Assembly: GCF_026157105.1 (NCBI RefSeq)
Contig: NZ_JANPVQ010000001.1
Coordinates: 1,977,501 to 2,041,500 of the forward strand
DNA: 64,000 bases
Reading direction: 5' to 3'
Source of the DNA: Sphingomicrobium marinum
Lineage (GTDB): Bacteria > Pseudomonadota > Alphaproteobacteria > Sphingomonadales > Sphingomonadaceae
Below the pieces are notes generated by a model. That model saw only the letters and a program-made list of their open reading frames with translations. It was not told the origin of the DNA and did no database searches. The position numbers and the translations under genes are program-made. Shown piece by piece: positions 40,734-48,977 of the stretch (position 1 is the stretch's first letter; every line of letters starts with the position of its first letter).

Positions 40734-41258
40734 TTAGGCGGCAAGTCGCTCAATCGTCTCATTCGCGCTGTCGATAGCATCGGCGGCGGCTTCGGGCGAC
40801 ACCGCAACGCCGCTGGCGGACACGAATTCGGGCTGGATGCCGATAAAATTGAAGAAAGCGGTGAGGTAGCTCTTCGAATGTTCGAACGGGCTATCATCCT
40901 CGTACACACCTCCAGAGGCGAGCGCGATCACGACGCGCTTGTCGCCAGCCAGCCCGCGCGGCCCCTCGGCCGTATATTCGAACGTCCGGCCCGCCACTGC
41001 CAGCCGGTCGAGCCATGCCTTCAATTGGGTTGGGATCGTGAAATTATACATCGGTGCGCCGATGATGATCATGTCGGCAGCGAGAAATTCCTCGAGGATC
41101 TCAGGATCCTGGCCCCGCGCGGTAAGGTGGGGTAGCGGATCGGCGACAAGATCGCGCGTTACGTCGGCACCGCCGAACTGGCGCTCGATTTCGCTGGTCA
41201 GGCGCCGGCTGACGCTGTGTTCGCCGCTAATGCTGCTGTCGATTTTGAGAATGTTCAT
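40734..41258 (-). CDS. azoR: FMN-dependent NADH-azoreductase/quinone reductase
   Basis: A 174-residue flavodoxin-like protein: MNILKIDSSISGEHSVSRRL, ADMIIIGAPMYNFTIPTQLK, WLDRLAVAGRTFEYT and ASGGVYEDD bind FMN. It is about 27 residues shorter than the enteric enzyme, with the loop between the first helix and ADMIII removed. It reduces quinones and azo bonds with NADH, protecting against electrophiles. It is divergent from an HxlR regulator across a 94-base gap with a dyad at 41271-41293, the common layout for quinone-sensing control. No signal peptide. Confidence 0.9.
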   Translation of the reverse strand: MNILKIDSSISGEHSVSRRLTSEIERQFGGADVTRDLVADPLPHLTARGQDPEILEEFLAADMIIIGAPMYNFTIPTQLKAWLDRLAVAGRTFEYTAEGPRGLAGDKRVVIALASGGVYEDDSPFEHSKSYLTAFFNFIGIQPEFVSASGVAVSPEAAADAIDSANETIERLAA

Positions 41259-41270
41259 TTCATTCGCCTT

Positions 41271-41293
41271 CTTGGTTACTATATGATACCAAG
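41271..41293. promoter_or_regulatory. Dyad operator between azoR and the HxlR gene
   Basis: CTTGGT (41271-41276) and ACCAAG (41288-41293) are an exact inverted repeat around TACTATATGAT. It lies 13 bases from the azoR start and 60 bases from the regulator start, in the only intergenic space between them. A second GTTACC element follows at about 41303. Probable HxlR binding site. Confidence 0.6.
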
Positions 41294-41352
41294 ACGCAAT
41301 ATGTTACCGATCGCCTCTATCGCAAGACGGCACATTTCAGGAACCCAGGCAC

Positions 41353-41745
41353 ATGCATGATACCGAACTCGAGCTCGAAGAACTGCACACGGCCGGCTGC
41401 AAGAATGTCGCTCCTGTGCTCAATCGTGTTGGTGACAAATGGTCGATGTTGATCGTCATGGTGCTGTCTACCGGATCGCGCCGCTTCAGCGAATTGAAGC
41501 GCGAAATCGACGGCATCTCGCAGCGCATGCTGACACGCAGCCTGCGCGGGCTCGAACGTGACGGGCTCATCAATCGCGACGTAACCCCATCCATTCCGCC
41601 GCGGGTCGATTATAGCCTGACCGACCTTGGGCAATCGCTGACGACGCCGGTTCGAGCCCTGGGCGAATGGGCGATCGAACATATCGCATGCATTCGTGCC
41701 GCGCAGGAAGAATATGACCGGCGCACGGACGACGCTGTCGGCTGA
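41353..41745 (+). CDS. HxlR-family transcriptional regulator
   Basis: A 130-residue winged-helix protein. The HxlR signature is CKNVAPVLNRVGDKWSMLIV, then STGSRRFSELKREIDGIS, MLTRSLRGLERDGLINRD and VDYSLTDLGQSL. One Cys near the N-terminus (just before KNVAP) is at the redox/quinone-sensing place used by YodB and related proteins. It most likely represses the divergent azoreductase through the dyad in the intergenic space and releases it on quinone or azo stress. Confidence 0.9.
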   Translation: MHDTELELEELHTAGCKNVAPVLNRVGDKWSMLIVMVLSTGSRRFSELKREIDGISQRMLTRSLRGLERDGLINRDVTPSIPPRVDYSLTDLGQSLTTPVRALGEWAIEHIACIRAAQEEYDRRTDDAVG

Positions 41746-41861
41746 CAGCTTGCGCCGAGGTATAATGCGCTGAAAGCCCTGCTTGCCAACCCCATGGCGG
41801 AGGTTCATTCTTAACCTTCGTTAGTTGCGTGTGCGTACAAACGACTCGCAGGGGGACACAT

Positions 41862-42500
41862 ATGAAGACAGTAATTTCGCGCCGGCGGCTGATCGCCGGT
41901 GGCATCGGCATCACGGTCGGCGCGCCATTGATCGCGCAAGACAACGTCATCGACCGGATGATGAAGGCGACACCGCCGCAGCAGCTCGGCCCATTCTATC
42001 CGGTCGCAAGGCCGCTCGACCAGGATGCCGACCTCACCCGGCTCGACGGGCATAGCGAAAGCGCGGAAGGTCCGCGTATGGACCTGTTCGGTATCGTGCG
42101 CGATTTCGACGGCACGCCGGTGCCAGGTGCGACGCTCGACCTGTGGCAGGCCAACGTGCACGGGCGCTACCTGCATGGCGGCGACGATCGCGAAGATCTC
42201 CCGCTCGATCCGCATTTCCAGGGCTCGGCCAAGGTTACCACGGATGCCGAGGGACGCTACCGCATCCGCACCATCATTCCGGGTATCTACGGCGTCGGCG
42301 ACCTGGTTCGTCCGCGCCACATCCACTTCACGATAGACGGTAAGCAATCGCGGCTGACGACGCAGATGTATTTTCCGGGCGAAAAGGAAAACGCCAACGA
42401 GGACATTGCCGATGATTCCATGCTGGTGGCGAAGAGGGCGCCGGCGCTGGACGGCTCGATTGAAGCCTTCAACTGGGATGTCGTGCTGCCGTTCGGCTGA
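41862..42500 (+). CDS. Exported intradiol dioxygenase-like protein
   Basis: A 212-residue protein starting at ATG 41862 with GGGGGA upstream. It begins KTVISRRRLIAGGIGITVG, a Tat-like signal (twin Arg then hydrophobic core). The domain is protocatechuate 3,4-dioxygenase type: LDLWQANVHGRYLHGG (Tyr ligand), GRYRIRTIIPGIYGVG (second Tyr region) and RPRHIHFTIDG (His-x-His ligands). All four iron-ligand types are present. Exported versions are known in several bacteria but their substrate, aromatic or otherwise, is unclear. A nearby azoreductase/HxlR pair suggests a theme of aromatic/quinone stress, by neighbourhood only. Confidence 0.8.
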   Translation: MKTVISRRRLIAGGIGITVGAPLIAQDNVIDRMMKATPPQQLGPFYPVARPLDQDADLTRLDGHSESAEGPRMDLFGIVRDFDGTPVPGATLDLWQANVHGRYLHGGDDREDLPLDPHFQGSAKVTTDAEGRYRIRTIIPGIYGVGDLVRPRHIHFTIDGKQSRLTTQMYFPGEKENANEDIADDSMLVAKRAPALDGSIEAFNWDVVLPFG

Positions 42501-42555
42501 TCATCGCGATTTTCGGGGTGCGCTTAAGGATGACGGCGGCTAACGCTGGCAACCA

Positions 42556-43512
42556 ATGACGCTCCTGTTGATTCTTGGCGGCCTCGTACTTCTCGGCCTG
42601 GGCGGCGAATTTCTCGTACGCGGCACCGTGGGACTGGCACGGCGCTTTGGCGTCTCGCCGCTATTGGCCGGCCTTGTCATCGTCGGCTTCGGCACCTCGG
42701 CGCCGGAACTCGTCACCAGCCTGCAGGCCGCGCTATCGGGGTCGCCCGACATATCGGTCGGCAACGTCGTCGGTTCGAACATCGCCAACGTGCTACTTAT
42801 CCTTGGTATCAGCGCCATCATCATCCCGCTGCCGATCAAGCCGCCGGCCTTCTACCGCGACGGCTTTGCCATGAGCATGGCGGCGCTTGCGGCGCTGGCG
42901 GGCGTGCTGCTCGGCGGGTTCGACCGGCTGGCGGGAATTCTGCTGGGAATGATGCTGCTGGCTTACATCATCGTCGCCTACGTTACCGACCGCGACAAGC
43001 ATGATGATGAGGCCGAACGCCACCTCCACGCAGAAGCGCAGAAGCCCGATACCAAGCGCGGTCTTGCGCTGCTGGTATTGATGACCGCAGGCGGCATCGC
43101 GGGCGTGATCTTTGGGGCACAATATCTGATCGAGGGCGCGGTGACGCTGGCCCGCGGCATGGGCGTGTCCGAAGCGGTGATCGGCCTGACCGTCGTCGCG
43201 GTCGGCACCTCGCTACCCGAACTGGTCGCCTGCGCCGCCGCTGCCATCAAGAAAGAGCCCGACGTCGCGCTCGGCAATATCGTGGGCAGCAGCATCTACA
43301 ACATCTTCGGCATCCTCGGCATCACCGCTGCGATCGTTCCGCTCGGCGCGCCGCCCGAAATCGCGCGGTTCGACATCTGGGTGCTGGTCGGCGTCACCGG
43401 CCTGCTCATGCTGTTCCTGCGCACCGGCTGGACGATCTATCGCTGGGAAGGCGTCGTCTTCACCGGCGCCTATGCGGCCTATGTCGGCTTCCAATTGGCA
43501 GGCGCGCTCTGA
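42556..43512 (+). CDS. Ca2+/Na+ antiporter, CaCA family (YrbG type)
   Basis: A 318-residue membrane protein with about ten helices and the two inverted CaCA alpha repeats: GFGTSAPELVTSLQAALSG then SVGNVVGSNIANVLLILG, and AVGTSLPELVACAAAAIKK then ALGNIVGSSIYNIFGILG. The two halves are joined by a charged cytoplasmic loop (DRDKHDDEAERHLHAEAQK). It exchanges calcium (or other cations) for Na+ or H+ across the inner membrane. It is in the same direction as the following gene, 18 bases apart, but a functional link is not obvious. Confidence 0.92.
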   Translation: MTLLLILGGLVLLGLGGEFLVRGTVGLARRFGVSPLLAGLVIVGFGTSAPELVTSLQAALSGSPDISVGNVVGSNIANVLLILGISAIIIPLPIKPPAFYRDGFAMSMAALAALAGVLLGGFDRLAGILLGMMLLAYIIVAYVTDRDKHDDEAERHLHAEAQKPDTKRGLALLVLMTAGGIAGVIFGAQYLIEGAVTLARGMGVSEAVIGLTVVAVGTSLPELVACAAAAIKKEPDVALGNIVGSSIYNIFGILGITAAIVPLGAPPEIARFDIWVLVGVTGLLMLFLRTGWTIYRWEGVVFTGAYAAYVGFQLAGAL

Positions 43513-43530
43513 CCCGTTAGGCAGCTAGCC

Positions 43531-45846
43531 ATGAGCACCGACATCGCCGCACTCAGCGCGCTGGAAACCCGCCTGCGCTGGCTCGCCAGCTGGACCATCC
43601 ACAACGCCAATCACCTCCGGCCCAAGGCGGACGGCGTGAAGGTCGGCGGCCACCAGGCCTCGAGCGCGTCGATGAGCGCGATCATGGCGGCGCTCTATTT
43701 CCACGCGCTGGGTCCCAACGACCGCGTCGCGGTGAAGCCGCACGCCGGGCCGGTTCTGCATGCGATCCACTACCTGCTGGGCAACCAAGCCCGCGAAAAG
43801 CTGGAAGCCTTCCGCGGGCTTGGCGGGGCGCAAAGCTATCCCAGCCGCACCAAAGACACGATTCCCGTCGATTTCTCGACCGGGTCGGTGGGGCTCGGCG
43901 TTGCCATCACCCTCTTTGCCAGCCTGATGCAGGATTATCTCACCGCGCACGGCAAGATAGCCGAGGAGGATCGCGGCCGCTTCGTTGCGCTGATTGGCGA
44001 TGCCGAGCTCGACGAAGGAAACATCTACGAAGCCATCATCGAGGGCTACAAACACGACGTGCGCAACCTGTGGTGGATCGTCGACTATAACCGACAGAGC
44101 CTCGATGCGACCTCGACCGATCGCATGTTCGAACGCTTCGACGAGATCTTTGCAAGCTGCGGCTGGCGCACGGTGGAAATCCGCTACGGCAAAAAGCTCA
44201 AGAAAGCGCTGCAAGCCAAGGGCGGCAAGCCCGTCAAGGACTGGCTCGAAAGCCTGCCCAACGCCGATTTTTCCGCGTTGCATTATCAGGGCGGCGCCGC
44301 ATGGCGCGCGCGGATCAAGGCTGACCTTGGGAAGAAAGGCGATGCCTTCCTGTCGGCGCATAAGGATGACGAAGCGCTGGGCGACCTCATGCTCGATCTT
44401 GGCGGGCACTGCATGGAAACGCTGGTTGAGGCGTTCGACGAAGCCAAGAAGGATGACACCCCGACTTTCTTCATCGCGTGGACGGTCAAGGGCTTCGGCA
44501 TGCCTTTTGCGGGGCATAAGGACAATCACGCCGGGCTAATGAACCCCAAACAGATCGCGGCGATGCGCGACAGCATGGGGATAGCGGAAGGCGATGAATG
44601 GGAACCGCTCGCCGGGCTTGGCGACAATATGCGCCCCAAGGCAGAAGCGGTGCTGGAAGCGACGCGGATCAAGCAGGAAAAACGAAATCGTTCGTTCGGC
44701 ACGGTAACGATCCCCAATCTTCCTGCGCCCGAAGGCAACGAGCAATCCACGCAGGCCGCGTTCGGACGCATTCTCATGGATTTGAGCAAGGCTGGCGGCG
44801 AGCTCGCCGATCGCATCGTCACCACCTCGCCCGACGTTACCGTCTCGACCAATCTTGGCGCATGGGTGAACCAGCGCGGCCTGTTCCGCCGCCGCGATGT
44901 CGAGGACGTGTTCGCCAAGGCAAAGATTCCCAGCGCGCAAAAGTGGGGTGCGAGCAACCAAGGCCAGCACATCGAACTTGGGATCGCCGAATCCAACCTG
45001 TTCCTGATGCTGGCCGCCGCCGGTCTCTCCGGCGACCTGTTCGACGAGCGTCTCTTTCCCATCGGCACGCTCTACGACCCCTTCATCGCGCGGGGTCTCG
45101 ATAGCCTCAATTACGGCTGTTACCAGGATGCCCGCTTCCTGCTCGTTGCCACCCCGTCGGGCCTGACGCTGGCACCCGAAGGCGGCGCGCACCAGTCGAT
45201 CAATCCGCCGCTTATCGCGCTGGGCCAGCCGGGCCTTCGTCATTACGAACCGGCCTATGCCGACGAACTCGCGGCGATGATGCACGAAGCCTTCCGCCTG
45301 ATCGACGACCCGGACGGCGAAAGCACCTACCTGCGCCTGTCGACCCGACCGGTCGAGCAGGTCGCGCGTGACAATGACGATTGGAAAGACGGCGCGCTGC
45401 AAGGCGGCTATTGGCTGAAAGAACCCGCCGAGGGCGCCGAAGCCGCGATCGTGGCGATGGGTGCGCTGATGCCCGAAGCGCTCGCCGCCTATGAAGAACT
45501 CAGCGCCGATATTCCCGGGCTTGGGCTTCTTAACGTGACATCCCCCGACCTGCTGCATCGTAGTTGGACCGCGGCGCAGGCCGCGCGTTGGGGCGGCGAA
45601 CGTGCGCCCAGTCATGTCGAGCAGCTTCTTGGCCGCCTTGCACCAGGGGCAGGTCTCGTCACGCTGTGTGATGCCGCGCCCGCTTCGCTGTCATGGCTTG
45701 GCGGCGTCCTCGGGCAGCGCGTTGCGCCGCTCGGGGTCGAGAAGTTCGGGCAGACCGGCAACCTTGCCGAGCTGTACGCCACGTACCGGCTCGACGGCGA
45801 CGCCATTACCGAGGCGATGGCGGAGATTCTCTTGACGCCATCTTAA
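43531..45846 (+). CDS. Homodimeric 2-oxoacid dehydrogenase E1-like enzyme (AceE/MdeB type)
   Basis: A 771-residue thiamine-diphosphate enzyme. The fold has an N-terminal ThDP domain (GDAELDEGNIYEAIIEGYKH then NLWWIVDYNRQSLD), a central Pyr domain (GIAESNLFLMLAAAGLSG, DEGRLF-like FDERLFPIGTLYDP) and a transketolase C-terminal domain (VEKFGQTGNLAELYATY). This is the single-chain AceE/MdeB/transketolase-like group. Unlike E1 alpha/beta complexes no E2 or E3 follows, so it is an orphan in this window. It may act on 2-oxobutyrate, pyruvate or a ketose; the substrate cannot be read. The small 45871 gene follows after 24 bases. Confidence 0.85.
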   Translation: MSTDIAALSALETRLRWLASWTIHNANHLRPKADGVKVGGHQASSASMSAIMAALYFHALGPNDRVAVKPHAGPVLHAIHYLLGNQAREKLEAFRGLGGAQSYPSRTKDTIPVDFSTGSVGLGVAITLFASLMQDYLTAHGKIAEEDRGRFVALIGDAELDEGNIYEAIIEGYKHDVRNLWWIVDYNRQSLDATSTDRMFERFDEIFASCGWRTVEIRYGKKLKKALQAKGGKPVKDWLESLPNADFSALHYQGGAAWRARIKADLGKKGDAFLSAHKDDEALGDLMLDLGGHCMETLVEAFDEAKKDDTPTFFIAWTVKGFGMPFAGHKDNHAGLMNPKQIAAMRDSMGIAEGDEWEPLAGLGDNMRPKAEAVLEATRIKQEKRNRSFGTVTIPNLPAPEGNEQSTQAAFGRILMDLSKAGGELADRIVTTSPDVTVSTNLGAWVNQRGLFRRRDVEDVFAKAKIPSAQKWGASNQGQHIELGIAESNLFLMLAAAGLSGDLFDERLFPIGTLYDPFIARGLDSLNYGCYQDARFLLVATPSGLTLAPEGGAHQSINPPLIALGQPGLRHYEPAYADELAAMMHEAFRLIDDPDGESTYLRLSTRPVEQVARDNDDWKDGALQGGYWLKEPAEGAEAAIVAMGALMPEALAAYEELSADIPGLGLLNVTSPDLLHRSWTAAQAARWGGERAPSHVEQLLGRLAPGAGLVTLCDAAPASLSWLGGVLGQRVAPLGVEKFGQTGNLAELYATYRLDGDAITEAMAEILLTPS

Positions 45847-45870
45847 CCCTTCGCGCGCTATGCGAAGGCC

Positions 45871-46149
45871 ATGTCGCGCACACCGCTCGAACTCCAATTG
45901 GCCCACGAACTCGACGAAGCCCGCAAGCTGCTCGAAACGATGGGCGATGAGCTCGCCACCGATATCGAGGTGGTGATGGCGCATGGCGTGGCGCTGCAAT
46001 CGGTCGACATCGTCGGGCAGATCATGGGACACATCGCGGCTGTGGTGCGCGCGACGGAACGCGGCGAGGCGGTCGAGGATATCGGCATGCACGACCTGAA
46101 GATGAAGCTCCTTCCCACCTTGAAGGACGCTTGCGACAAGGCCGCCTGA
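45871..46149 (+). CDS. Small protein of unknown function (92 aa)
   Basis: A 92-residue soluble protein, all helical and acidic (ELQLAHELDEARKLLETMGD, then TLKDACDKAA at the end). No signal, membrane or known motif. A 7-bp hairpin (CCTTCGC/GCGAAGG, 45848-45868) lies in the 24-base gap before it, so it may be partly separated from the E1 gene. Same direction as the following MaoC gene with 16 bases between. I do not recognise a family. Confidence 0.65.
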   Translation: MSRTPLELQLAHELDEARKLLETMGDELATDIEVVMAHGVALQSVDIVGQIMGHIAAVVRATERGEAVEDIGMHDLKMKLLPTLKDACDKAA

Positions 46150-46165
46150 CGCTTAGGCAACCATC

Positions 46166-46618
46166 ATGGCAGGCAAATTTTTCGACGAGTGGCAGCAAGG
46201 CGAAGTCATCGCCCACGCCATCACGCGCACCGTGACCGAAACGGACAATCTCCTTTTCTCGACCATGACGCACAATCCGCAGCCGCTGCATCTCGATCAC
46301 GAGGCGGCAAAGGACACCGAATTCGGGCAAATTCTGGTCAACAGCTGTTTCACCTTCAGCCTGATCGTGGGGGTGTCGGTGGGCGATACGACGCTGGGGA
46401 CGCTGGTCGCGAACCTTGGCTACGACAGCATGAAATTTCCCAAGCCCGTCTTCATCGGCGACACGATCCGCAGCGAAAGCGAAGTGACCGCGCTGCGCGA
46501 GAGCAAGTCGCGCCCGAACGCGGGGATCGTGACTTGGGAACATCGCGGCTTCAACCAGCGCGATGAACTGGTGTGTAGCTTTTCGCGCTCCGCCCTGCTC
46601 CTGAAAAAGCCGTCATGA
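46166..46618 (+). CDS. MaoC-family enoyl/hydroxyacyl-CoA hydratase
   Basis: A 150-residue hot-dog-fold protein. The hydratase-2 motif is [20 protein letters not shown] with Asp/His as the catalytic pair, then [17 protein letters not shown]. Short MaoC proteins coupled to CoA-ester lyases are typical of mesaconyl/beta-methylmalyl-CoA type chemistry. It overlaps the lyase by 4 bases (ATGA), so the pair works together: the hydratase makes a hydroxyacyl-CoA that the lyase cleaves, or the reverse. The exact acyl group is inference. Confidence 0.88.
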   Translation: MAGKFFDEWQQGEVIAHAITRTVTETDNLLFSTMTHNPQPLHLDHEAAKDTEFGQILVNSCFTFSLIVGVSVGDTTLGTLVANLGYDSMKFPKPVFIGDTIRSESEVTALRESKSRPNAGIVTWEHRGFNQRDELVCSFSRSALLLKKPS

Positions 46619-47451
46619 GCGTGAAGCCTGCGCGCAGCTGGCTGTTCGTTCCCGCCGACAGCGAAAAAAAGATCGCCAAGGCGGTTCAAGGCGATGCCGA
46701 CGCCATCATCTTCGACCTTGAGGACAGCGTTGCGCCCGCCCGCAAGCAGGATGCCCGCGATATCCTCGGCAACCTGCCGCAGCGCGACGGCGGCCCGCAA
46801 TGGTGGCTTCGCATCAACCCGATCGACTGCGACCATCATCGCCGCGACCTGAAACTACTGGCGCGCCATGACCTGACCGGCATCGTTTTGCCCAAGGCCG
46901 AGAGCGGTCAGGACATTACGCATATCCAGCATTCGATCGGCGACATTCCGATCCACGCCATCGTCACCGAAACGCCCGCCAGCCTGTTTGGCCTGCTGTC
47001 CTACCGCGATGCCGCCAGCCCGCTCACCGCGATGAGCTGGGGCGCCGAAGACCTGTCGGCCGCGTTGGGGGCGAGCTCCAAGCTTGGCCCCGACGGCGAA
47101 TTGGCGTTCACTTACAAGCTCGCGCGTTCGCTATGCCTGGCTGGCGCCGTCGCCGCAGGTGCGCAGCCGGTGGACGGCGTTTTTACCGACATTCGCGATC
47201 TCGAAGGCCTCGCTGCCGAAGCCAAGGCGGCCGCAGCCGAAGGATTTACCGGCAAACTTGCGATCCATCCCGCACAGGTCGCGGTGATCAATGACGCCTT
47301 CACCCCGAGCGAAAGCGAGATCGCCCATGCCAAGGCGGTGGTCGATGCCTTCAAGGCCGATCCGAACGCCGGCGTTCTCGATGTCGGCGGCAAGATGGTC
47401 GACAGGCCCCACCTCGTCCAGGCGATGAACCTGCTCGAACGGCGACGCTGA
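46615..47451 (+). CDS. CitE-like CoA-ester lyase
   Basis: A 278-residue HpcH/HpaI-type TIM barrel of the CitE/malyl-CoA lyase group: [71 protein letters not shown] and [15 protein letters not shown]. The metal-binding Glu/Asp (DLEDSV and GAEDL) are present. It cleaves a 3-hydroxyacyl-CoA such as malyl- or citramalyl-CoA. Partner of the upstream MaoC hydratase. The following DASS transporter may bring in the dicarboxylate that enters this path. Confidence 0.9.
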   Translation: MSVKPARSWLFVPADSEKKIAKAVQGDADAIIFDLEDSVAPARKQDARDILGNLPQRDGGPQWWLRINPIDCDHHRRDLKLLARHDLTGIVLPKAESGQDITHIQHSIGDIPIHAIVTETPASLFGLLSYRDAASPLTAMSWGAEDLSAALGASSKLGPDGELAFTYKLARSLCLAGAVAAGAQPVDGVFTDIRDLEGLAAEAKAAAAEGFTGKLAIHPAQVAVINDAFTPSESEIAHAKAVVDAFKADPNAGVLDVGGKMVDRPHLVQAMNLLERRR

Positions 47452-47490
47452 CGGGTTGACCCCGCCCCCAAAGGTGGCTCACATCCGCCA

Positions 47491-48930
47491 ATGGGGGAAA
47501 TGTCATTATTCGAACGATCGGCACGGCTCGGCATTTGCGCCGCGCTGGGGCTGATCCTGTGGTTCTGGCCGGTTCCGGCAGGCGTCGAACCCGATGGCTG
47601 GCGCGTACTTGCCGTGTTTGCGGCCACCATCCTCGGCTTGCTGCTCCGCCCATTTGCGATGTCGACCGTGGTTCTGTTCGGGCTGCTCGTCCTCGTCGTG
47701 ACACAGACAATCGGCGAAGACTCGCGCTCATCGCTCGAAGCCGCATTGGTGGGGTTCTCCAACACCACCGTCTGGCTGGTGGTCGCCGCCTTCCTCATCG
47801 CGGGATCGGTCATCCGCACGGGGCTGGGACGCCGCATTGCGCTGACGCTCGTCAACCGGCTGGGCCAGAACGAGCGCGGGCTCGCCTACGGCATCGGTTT
47901 TGCCGAGCTTCTGCTGGCGCCCGTCATCCCGTCCAACACGGCGCGCGGCGGCGGCATCGTTGCCCCTGTCGTGGATGCCGTCAGCAAGTCGGTCGGCGAA
48001 GGCCGCGATTCTGACGAAGCGCGGGCGGTCGGGCGCTACCTCGTTTTTGCCGGCGCGCACTTCAATCTCATCACGGCAGCGATGTTCCTTACCGCCATGG
48101 CGGCCAATCCGCTGGTCGCCGAGGCTGCAGGCGATGTCGCGGGCATCGACTTTACCTGGGGCACATGGGCGCTGGGGGCGATCGTACCCGGGCTTGTCGC
48201 CATCGCGCTGCTGCCGGTCTTCCTGCACCTCGTCATCAAGCCGCCGCGGATCGACGGTGCCGCCGCCCGGACCACGGCGCAGGAACAGCTAACGGCGATG
48301 GGGCCGCGCAAACGGGAAGAAACCATCCTCATCAGCGTACTGATCGGGTTGGTGGCGCTGTGGGCGACCGGCCCGCTGCACGGGCTCCACGTCACCGTTG
48401 TCGCCTTGCTGGGGATAGCCGTACTGCTGGCCACCGGCGCTGAACGATGGCGCGATCTGGCGGCGACGTGGGGCGCGTGGGATGCGCTGATCTGGCTTGG
48501 CGGCCTGCTGACCATGGCCAACCTGCTGCGCGATACCGGGGTGATCTCCTGGTTCGCAAGCGCTGCTGCCACGGTCTTTGACGGCTATGCCGGCATGACG
48601 GTCGCGATCGGCCTGGCGCTCATCTACTTCTATTCGATGTACGGCTTTTCGATGCTGACGGGACATATCAGCGCGATGGTCGGCGCCTTCCTCGTGATCG
48701 CGGTCGCCGCCGATGCGCCGCCGCTGCTGATGGTCGCCATGCTCGCCTATTTCTCGAACCTTTGCGGTTGCCTGACGCATTATTCGACCGGCCCGGTCGT
48801 GATCTATTTCGGGCTCGGCTATCACACCGTGCCCGACTGGTTCCGCGTCGGCTTTTTCGTCTCGCTGTTCCACATGGTCGTCTGGCTGGGCGTCGGCCTG
48901 CCCTGGTGGAAATTTCTCGGCTGGTGGTAA
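47491..48930 (+). CDS. DASS-family (SLC13) anion/dicarboxylate transporter
   Basis: A 479-residue membrane protein with 11-12 helices. The two SNT signatures are FSNTTVWLVVAAFLIAGSVI and PVIPSNTARGGGIVAPVVD; the second carries the anion/sodium site. C-terminal half has GLLTMANLLRDTGVISW and CLTHYSTGPVVIYFGLGYH. It takes up di- or tricarboxylates with sodium or exchanges them. It lies 40 bases after the CoA-ester lyase gene in the same direction, which suggests dicarboxylate uptake for the same pathway. Whether it is an importer or exchanger is not known. Confidence 0.9.
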   Translation: MGEMSLFERSARLGICAALGLILWFWPVPAGVEPDGWRVLAVFAATILGLLLRPFAMSTVVLFGLLVLVVTQTIGEDSRSSLEAALVGFSNTTVWLVVAAFLIAGSVIRTGLGRRIALTLVNRLGQNERGLAYGIGFAELLLAPVIPSNTARGGGIVAPVVDAVSKSVGEGRDSDEARAVGRYLVFAGAHFNLITAAMFLTAMAANPLVAEAAGDVAGIDFTWGTWALGAIVPGLVAIALLPVFLHLVIKPPRIDGAAARTTAQEQLTAMGPRKREETILISVLIGLVALWATGPLHGLHVTVVALLGIAVLLATGAERWRDLAATWGAWDALIWLGGLLTMANLLRDTGVISWFASAAATVFDGYAGMTVAIGLALIYFYSMYGFSMLTGHISAMVGAFLVIAVAADAPPLLMVAMLAYFSNLCGCLTHYSTGPVVIYFGLGYHTVPDWFRVGFFVSLFHMVVWLGVGLPWWKFLGWW

Positions 48931-48977
48931 TGGCTAATCCAGTTTAAGCTTTTCGCCTGACCGCAGGAGAGAAGTGA

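Noticed and set aside
41810-41835. Possible CtrA site (TTAACC...TTAG) before the dioxygenase gene
   Set aside because: The half-site spacing is six instead of seven and the second half-site is imperfect; chance match.
45848-45868. CCTTCGC/GCGAAGG hairpin before the 92-aa gene
   Set aside because: Seven-bp stem without a T-run directly before a start codon; noted under the gene but not strong enough to list as a terminator or riboregulator.
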